Assembly: GCA_934670115.1 (NCBI GenBank)
Contig: CAKUOV010000033.1
Span: 1-27,775 of the forward strand
Direction: 5' to 3'
Origin: an uncultured Eggerthellaceae bacterium
GTDB taxonomy: Bacteria > Actinomycetota > Coriobacteriia > Coriobacteriales > Eggerthellaceae
DNA length: 27,775 nt
Shown: one piece after another, positions 23,288 through 27,775 of the stretch
How positions within the stretch are numbered: the stretch's first letter is position 1
How the letters are laid out: every line of letters begins with the position of its first letter
Translations under genes and position numbers: made by a program
The notes under the pieces: model-generated
Database searches by the model: none
Seen by the model: only the letters and a program-made list of their open reading frames with translations
Told to the model about the DNA's origin: nothing

Positions 23288-24571
23288 TTAATCAAGGCCG
23301 TCAAAGGCCGGGTAAGCAGATTCGCCGTGCTGAGCAACGTCCATGCCCTTCGCTTCGTCGTAGCCGGTCAGAGCCAGCGAGTCGCCGAAGCACTTCTTCA
23401 CGATAAAGCCCAGAATCAGCGTCATGAGGCCCACGAACACGATGGTAACAACAATGCCCAGAATCTGGCTGATCAGCAGCGAGGGATCGCCCGTGTACAG
23501 CAAGCCGCCGAAGTCGGTCCAGGAAAGCTCAGGCACGCAGAAGACGCCTGTCAGAATGCCGCCCACAATACCGCCGATGCAGTGGCAGCCGAACGCATCA
23601 AGCGCGTCATCGTAGCCCAGCTTGTACTTCAGGCGAGACACGCAGAAGTAGCAGATGGGGCTGACCACAATGCCCATGATAAGGGCTGCCCACGTTTCAA
23701 CGAAGCCTGCGGCGGGGGTGATCACAACCAAGCCAGCAACCAAGCCGGTGCAGGCGCCAACCAATGTGGACTTACCGGTCGAAAGCTTATCGGTAACCAT
23801 CCAGCTCAGGCATGCCGCTGCACTTGCGACCAGCGTGTTCATGCCAGCCAAAGCCGCAACGCTTGCGCCATCGGCATTACCGAAGGAGTCTGCCAGCGCC
23901 GAACCAGCGTTGAAGCCGAACCAACCAAACCACAGAAGCGCTGCACCCAGGGCAACCATTGGGGTGTTGTGAGCGCGATAGCTCGTGTGACCGAAACCGC
24001 GACGCGAACCGCACAGGATGCACAGCACCAGGCCGGTCAAGCCCGAAGAGATGTGAACAACGTCGCCACCAGCAAAGTCGAGCGCACCGATGGTGCCGCC
24101 AATCAGGCCGCTGCCCCATACCATGTGCGCCAGCGGGCCATAGACCAGAATAACCCACGCGGTAAGGAATGCCGCAATGGCGCCAAACTTGATGCGTCCA
24201 GAAACAGAACCCACGATGATGCCCACCGTGATCATGCAGAAAGCACCTTGGAAGATCGCGAATGCCATATCCGGCAGACCGTCCACCGTGCTATCCACCG
24301 CTGCCATGTCGGTACCGCTCAGGAACAGTTGACCGAAGCCACCGATAAACTGACCCAGGGCGGTATCGGCGAACTGGCCATCAAATGCAACCGAGAACCC
24401 TTCAACGCACCACAGAACACCTACCAGGCCCAATGCCAAAAAGCACATGATAATAGTGTTGCCAACGTTCTTCTTGCGCGACATGCCTCCATAGAAGAAC
24501 GACACGCCCGGCGTCATGAACAGCACGAAAAACGCGCATATGAGGATGAAGCCCGTCAATGCTGCATCCAT
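23288..24571 (-). CDS. amtB: Ammonium transporter
   Basis: A 427-residue Amt/MEP/Rh channel with eleven membrane helices. The ATG at 24571 (MDAALTGFILICAFFVLFMT) has GGAAGG upstream; a GTG three codons earlier is less likely. Family hallmarks are MTPGVSFFYGGM, the pore histidine in LAHMVWGSGL, the DFAGGDVVHISSG signature and the second pore histidine in DALDAFGCHCIGGIVGG. The C-terminal cytoplasmic tail (DSLALTGYDEAKGMD) that contacts P-II is present. It is first gene of the amtB-glnK operon and imports ammonium under nitrogen limitation. Confidence 0.97.
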   Translation of the reverse strand: MDAALTGFILICAFFVLFMTPGVSFFYGGMSRKKNVGNTIIMCFLALGLVGVLWCVEGFSVAFDGQFADTALGQFIGGFGQLFLSGTDMAAVDSTVDGLPDMAFAIFQGAFCMITVGIIVGSVSGRIKFGAIAAFLTAWVILVYGPLAHMVWGSGLIGGTIGALDFAGGDVVHISSGLTGLVLCILCGSRRGFGHTSYRAHNTPMVALGAALLWFGWFGFNAGSALADSFGNADGASVAALAGMNTLVASAAACLSWMVTDKLSTGKSTLVGACTGLVAGLVVITPAAGFVETWAALIMGIVVSPICYFCVSRLKYKLGYDDALDAFGCHCIGGIVGGILTGVFCVPELSWTDFGGLLYTGDPSLLISQILGIVVTIVFVGLMTLILGFIVKKCFGDSLALTGYDEAKGMDVAQHGESAYPAFDGLD

Positions 24572-24653
24572 CAAAACCACCTTCCTTTCGTTTCAGGTTT
24601 TGCTTTACGCGTTTCATTAAAGCAGCGCTTTGAGTCACGTTTATTAGCTGGTG

Positions 24654-24669
24654 GTTTCGTCTCTGTTAC
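24654..24669 (-). promoter_or_regulatory. Candidate GlnR-type box upstream of amtB
   Basis: On the minus strand GTAAC-n6-GAAAC matches the actinobacterial GlnR half-box (gTnAC-n6-GaAAC) exactly, about 83-98 bases before the amtB ATG. A partial second copy (GTTTC-n6-ATGAC on the plus strand) lies at 24685-24700. A perfect 12-bp palindrome, TTACGCGCGTAA (24666-24677), overlaps it. Whether this lineage has a GlnR protein is not known from the window. Confidence 0.4.
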
Positions 24670-25030
24670 GCGCGTAAACACTCTGTTTCGCGCAGATGAC
24701 GGGCATGTTGCGCGTATGGCGCGGGGTGCCCGTGCAAGCGTTGCACGCGTGATGGCGGCGGGTCGCGTGAGGGTGGGCGAAGGACGCAGGTGACAAGCGC
24801 AGGCCGCGTACGGGTAGCAGATCCCGGTGCCGCACACGCTCGCCTCGGCGGGGACCAGCTCCATGCGTGCGTGACGGGCGGCGACCGCAGGCGGCGCGGC
24901 GCGTGACGGACGACGTAGCTGGCAACGGACGCACTACTTGCAAGCAACGCGAGCGCAGTTCTATCCGATTTTCGATCGGGCACACCTGACTTTTGCCTAT
25001 TTCAGGGCCAAATGCACTTGCCGCCCATTG
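24670..25030. other. GC-rich structured non-coding stretch
   Basis: About 24690-24960 is distinctly GC-richer than its surroundings and no frame on either strand looks like a protein. It contains ACGGGCA/TGCCCGT (24699-24705 with 24727-24733) and CGTGCAA-gcg-TTGCACG (24731-24747), two hairpins sharing three bases. It may be the upstream part of the amtB leader, a decayed gene, or an unrecognised RNA. Confidence 0.4.
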
Positions 25031-25039
25031 ATCTCAAAT

Positions 25040-25320
25040 CATGTTGTTGAAAAACTGCCTTCAAATTCGAAGTTGATGCAGGTTGGAAGTAGGTCAGGGA
25101 TGCAAATCGGGGCGTTTTCGAGTAAACGCCCTACTCAAGAAAAACTCGTATATGCAAAATTCCAGTTCAAGATTATTTCCTATTAGGATATGTTTCGACT
25201 CCCCATCAAATTCGAATTTCGACCTACTTCCAACCTGCATCAACTTCGAATTTGAGACCCAAAATCCAACAACATGCCCCAAAACACGATGGCACAAGGC
25301 AATTCCAGAAGCCATTCCGA
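25040..25320. repeat. Inverted-repeat element, copy A
   Basis: Terminal CATGTTGTTG (25040-25049) and CAACAACATG (25267-25276) each sit 11 bases outside a perfect 35-bp inverted repeat (25061-25095 with 25221-25255). Inside are GGGCGTTT/AAACGCCC (25110-25117 with 25124-25131) and the palindrome AAATTCGAATTT (25208-25219). Similarity to copy B (26676-26957) continues about 45 bases past the right terminus. I count roughly 29 differences over about 270 aligned bases. It looks like a non-autonomous transposable or REP-like element; no transposase is present. Confidence 0.8.
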
Positions 25321-25389
25321 ACCAAATCCTACTTGTCAACACCAAAAAACATGCGTAATCATCCTGCTGGAAACCGAAACGTAGCATTC

Positions 25390-26364
25390 CTACAGCCAGG
25401 GCGGTTCACAGCGAAAAAGAAGCTCATCAAGAGTCGCGGCGCGAGAAGTGCTCCATTCCAACGAGTCCCTCGATCTGCGCAAATGTGCTTTCCTATTGAT
25501 GGTCCTTGCCAGTCGCGTTAGCTCAATACCGCTACGCAGTGACTTATCGGTGAACCGCACGACCTCAAAACCGGCATCAAGCAAAAGATGATCGCGCTGT
25601 TTATCGGCAACATGATTATCCTCAACGCCATGCTGCGCACCATCATATTCAACAACCAGATTCGCATCGCGCCACACAATGTCGCCGTGCAAGATAAGCC
25701 GACCGCCAACGCTCACTTTATTTGGTGCATCGACCTCAATACCGTAATTAAGCTCGGGCTTGGGTAACCCGAAACCGCCAAGCTTTGTAGGCAATGCCAT
25801 CATGACCGCAAGCACCGATTCGCGTGCCGATGCAGATCCGTCCATAACATATTTAAGTGCTGCGCGCGCTTCTCTTACGCCATGGACACCCTTTGATTTA
25901 TCCAGATATGCAGCAATCTTGCTTACCGACGTAAGAGCTGGACGCTTATAGCGCGGACTTTCCGTAGCCCCCGTTCGCGCATACGTCCCGCACAGCTCCA
26001 TGCCATAGAGAATCAGAGCGTTCAGCGAAAGCAACTGCGCCGCCCCCAGAAAACAAAGCTCAGGGCAAGCAACAAACACGTCGCGACTAATCTTCCTAAA
26101 TGACCAATCGGGATAAGGCACGGTGCGCTCGTGCAGGACCGCGCTCTTCAGGAGATGCTTGTTTCTTTTATCCGCAACGCTCGCATGCAATGGCTCGTTG
26201 CCACCCAGCCCCACAACGAAGCGGCGCACATCGGCAAGCGCAATTGAGCTTTGAGCATCAGCAGGCATGGGGACAGACCTCGTTTTGAGCGTTTGATGCA
26301 GGTCGTGATGGATCCAGTATTTACATGCGGTCTGGTGAGAAAGAAAAATTCGGGGGGCTTGCAT
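25390..26364 (-). CDS. DUF559-like (PD-(D/E)xK fold) endonuclease-related protein
   Basis: A 324-residue protein with AAGGA eight bases before the ATG at 26364. The C-terminal third matches the DUF559/Vsr-like nuclease core: D228 (HGDIVWRDA), then LVVEYDGAQH with E239 and D241, then KQRDHLLLDAGFEVVRF with K255. The order D...E-x-D-G...K/R...R-F is that of a metal-dependent PD-(D/E)xK nuclease and the acidic residues are intact. The N-terminal ~200 residues (MQAPRIFLSHQTACKYWIHH; ISRDVFVACPELCFLGAAQL) form a separate helical domain I do not recognise. No membrane segment is seen. It stands alone between two copies of an inverted-repeat element, with a 33-bp-period array upstream. The biological role (defence, repair or mobility) is unknown. 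Confidence 0.82.
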   Translation of the reverse strand: MQAPRIFLSHQTACKYWIHHDLHQTLKTRSVPMPADAQSSIALADVRRFVVGLGGNEPLHASVADKRNKHLLKSAVLHERTVPYPDWSFRKISRDVFVACPELCFLGAAQLLSLNALILYGMELCGTYARTGATESPRYKRPALTSVSKIAAYLDKSKGVHGVREARAALKYVMDGSASARESVLAVMMALPTKLGGFGLPKPELNYGIEVDAPNKVSVGGRLILHGDIVWRDANLVVEYDGAQHGVEDNHVADKQRDHLLLDAGFEVVRFTDKSLRSGIELTRLARTINRKAHLRRSRDSLEWSTSRAATLDELLFRCEPPWL

Positions 26365-26491
26365 GGTCTTATCCTTGCTATCGATTTACAACATTCGCAA
26401 GAACTATCCCATAGTGGGTTGACAAAAAACTATCAAATAGCCAACAAACGCTATCAGCCCGTATACAAAAAGCTACACCACGCTCCCTGAT

Positions 26492-26590
26492 GCACGATGA
26501 GCAAAACCTTGCGACACCGCATATGCACGATGCGCAGAACTTTTTACTGCCATTCCAGCACGATGCGCAAAACTTCGGTGATCGCTGTTA
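26492..26590. repeat. Three-unit direct repeat, exact 33-bp period
   Basis: GCACGATGAGCAAAACCT (26492), GCACGATGCGCAGAACTT (26525) and GCACGATGCGCAAAACTT (26558) recur at exactly 33-base intervals. About 18 conserved bases are followed by about 15 bases that share nothing between units. The array lies 130-230 bases upstream of the endonuclease gene. Upstream, ACTATC-n2-ATAG occurs twice (26403, 26429). It is too short for a standard CRISPR; iterated binding sites or a small guide-like array are possible. Confidence 0.75.
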
Positions 26591-26675
26591 ACACGCACGC
26601 ACAAATCAAACTCATTTGAACACTTTTTCTACCAGTTGATGCGCTGAAATTGCCGTACCCCATCAACTGCAAGGT

Positions 26676-26957
26676 CATGTTGTTGAAAAACAGCCTTCAA
26701 ATTCGAAGTTGTGGTAGGTTGGAAGTAGGTCAGGGATGCGAATCGGGGCGTTTTCAAGTAAACGACCTACTCAAGAAAAACTCGCCTTCATAAAATCCCA
26801 GTTCAAAATTATTCTCTATTAGGATATATTTCGAATATCCATCAAATTCGATTTTCGACCTACTTCCAACCTGCATCAACTTCGAATTTGGGGCCCGAAA
26901 TCCAACAACATGCTCCTAAACACGATGACATAAGGCAATTCCATGAGCCGTTTCGAG
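26676..26957. repeat. Inverted-repeat element, copy B
   Basis: It has the same layout as copy A and the same orientation: CATGTTGTTG at 26676-26685, left arm 26697-26731, right arm 26857-26890, CAACAACATG at 26903-26912. The left arm has three substitutions that break pairing, while the right arm equals that of copy A. An added AGTTGATG/CATCAACT pair (26636-26643 with 26661-26668) precedes it. The 26958-27169 stretch beyond shows no gene. Confidence 0.8.
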
Positions 26958-27169
26958 CAGAACTCTCCAATCAGCCTGCAAGCACACGAAGCGCGGATCG
27001 TAGGACAAAGCGCGGTGATGGCTAACCCCCTGTCGTGTCCAAAAGCCTGCCCGCGTAAAGCAAAAAACAGCAATAGGAGTTCGACCTCCGCAGCGCATCC
27101 CGCGATCCCCCACATTGCCCTCGCTGCGATGCAGTAACCCATTGCAAATGCGCCCATCCAACCGAACTC

Positions 27170-27207
27170 AAAAAAACGTGCCAGACCAACAAAGGGTCCG
27201 GCACGTT
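27170..27207 (-). terminator. Intrinsic terminator after the IscU/NifU gene
   Basis: On the minus strand AACGTGCC and GGCACGTT (27200-27207 with 27175-27182) plus inner GACC/GGTC form the stem, followed by seven T residues, 50 bases past the stop codon. Confidence 0.88.
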
Positions 27208-27256
27208 CACATGAGAGAGGAAAGAGAGAAAGAGAGGTTATCTACTTACAACAGTA

Positions 27257-27709
27257 TTAATCCAGGTCAATGGCGAATTCATCACCGCAATGCTCACAAC
27301 TGTCGCAATCAGGAAACTGCGTGGGATCGTACGCAATGCCATTCTTGTCGTAATAATCCTTGAGCGCGCTCTTGATTGCCTCCTCGGCCAAAACGGAACA
27401 GTGCATCTTATGAGGCGGCAGCCCATCAAGTGCCTCCGCAACAGCAGCATTCGTAAGCGCAAGCGCGTCGGAAACAGGCTTGCCCTTGATCAGCTCCGTT
27501 GCCATGGAGCTCGATGCAATCGCGCTGCCGCACCCGAACGTCTGGAACTTCACATCGGAAATCTTATCATCATCAATCTTCAAATAAATGGTCATAATGT
27601 CGCCGCACTTGGCGTTACCAACTTCGCCCACGGCATCGGCATTTTCAATCACGCCAACGTTACGAGGATTACGGAAATGGTCCATCACTTTTTCGCTATA
27701 CAGAGCCAT
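27257..27709 (-). CDS. nifU: Iron-sulfur cluster assembly scaffold protein (IscU/NifU N-terminal type)
   Basis: A 150-residue scaffold with AAAGGAC before the ATG. The three cluster cysteines are C35 (NAKCGD, with D37), C60 (FGCGSAIASSS) and C104 (PPHKMHCSVLAEEA), with a conserved histidine at 103. A C-terminal extension, PTQFPDCDSCEHCGDEF, adds three more cysteines (C135, C138, C141) spaced C-x2-C-x2-C. The protein assembles [2Fe-2S] or [4Fe-4S] clusters using sulfur from a cysteine desulfurase. Such a gene seems to lie 22 bases upstream. Given the iron-sulfur enzymes in this window, it is a housekeeping neighbour. Confidence 0.95.
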   Translation of the reverse strand: MALYSEKVMDHFRNPRNVGVIENADAVGEVGNAKCGDIMTIYLKIDDDKISDVKFQTFGCGSAIASSSMATELIKGKPVSDALALTNAAVAEALDGLPPHKMHCSVLAEEAIKSALKDYYDKNGIAYDPTQFPDCDSCEHCGDEFAIDLD

Positions 27710-27731
27710 GATATTGTCCTTTCAGAAAGAA

Positions 27732-27775
27732 TTACCAGGTCAGACGGTCGCTCGAAGCGTTGCGATTCTCGTTGC
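27732..27775 (-). CDS. Probable C-terminal end of a NifS-type cysteine desulfurase (partial)
   Basis: One minus-strand frame reads NENRNASSDRLTW followed by TAA (27732-27734), ending 22 bases before the nifU start, so an upstream gene in the same operon is likely. The identification as nifS rests only on operon context, since 13 residues are too few to recognise. Confidence 0.4.
   Translation of the reverse strand, partial: NENRNASSDRLTW

Noticed and set aside
23174..24793. A 539-codon open frame antisense to amtB and glnK
   Set aside because: It is the mirror of two well-conserved genes; its product is His/Arg/Gln-rich and matches nothing.
24571..24985. Arg/Pro-rich minus-strand frames upstream of amtB
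   Set aside because: Several overlapping frames in the GC-rich stretch are open only because stop codons are rare there; none has a domain or ribosome-binding site.
26492..26590. CRISPR array
   Set aside because: The conserved unit is only about 18 bp with 15-bp spacers and three copies, and no cas gene is present. Kept as an unclassified array.

Overview
The window reads as chromosome of an anaerobic actinomycete of the class Coriobacteriia, most likely family Eggerthellaceae. The signs are large DMSO-reductase-family molybdoenzymes paired with a regulator made of a polytopic membrane domain fused to a LuxR-type helix-turn-helix, a uroporphyrinogen-decarboxylase-like methyltransferase, and an endonuclease gene with a DUF559-like core. 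I cannot name the genus. No rRNA, tRNA, CRISPR array, phage module or complete insertion sequence was recognised.

Layout. (1) 1-8114 is a redox and aromatic-metabolism locus. It has two paralogous molybdopterin oxidoreductases (one cut by the window edge), the LuxR-type membrane regulator between them, a two-cluster ferredoxin subunit, two small proteins of unknown function, a methyltransferase-like protein, and an unusual concentration of perfect or near-perfect hairpins between the small genes. (2) 8312-13194, minus strand, is a Bce-type antimicrobial-peptide sensing and resistance module: response regulator, intramembrane-sensing kinase, ABC ATPase and large permease, with a heptamer-repeat operator in front of the transporter genes. 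(3) 13195-18879 holds a spacer with a 66-bp imperfect duplication, a P1/DmpA-family peptidase, a CoaX-type pantothenate kinase homologue with altered active-site motifs, an OPT-family transporter and an SGNH hydrolase. (4) 18933-19718 is a ribbon-helix-helix/PIN toxin-antitoxin pair with a palindromic operator. (5) 19733-24669, minus strand, holds a zinc-ribbon DUF6273 protein, glmS, and an amtB-glnK ammonium operon with a GlnR-box-like site upstream. (6) 24670-27207 is a gene-poor accessory region: a GC-rich structured stretch, two roughly 290-bp inverted-repeat elements about 89% identical, and between them a DUF559-like endonuclease gene with a three-unit array of exact 33-bp period upstream. 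(7) 27257 to the end is an IscU/NifU scaffold gene, preceded by what looks like the last codons of a nifS-type gene.

How the genes may work together. The molybdoenzyme and ferredoxin pair resembles acetylene hydratase, pyrogallol transhydroxylase and the gut catechol dehydroxylases. The methyltransferase-like gene could supply O-demethylated aromatic substrates to it; that link is inference. The LuxR-type protein is divergent from the 3150 operon and is the obvious candidate regulator. The two best candidates for something undescribed are the endonuclease, 33-bp array and inverted-repeat cassette at 25030-26960, and the hairpin-rich small-protein block at 5955-7042.
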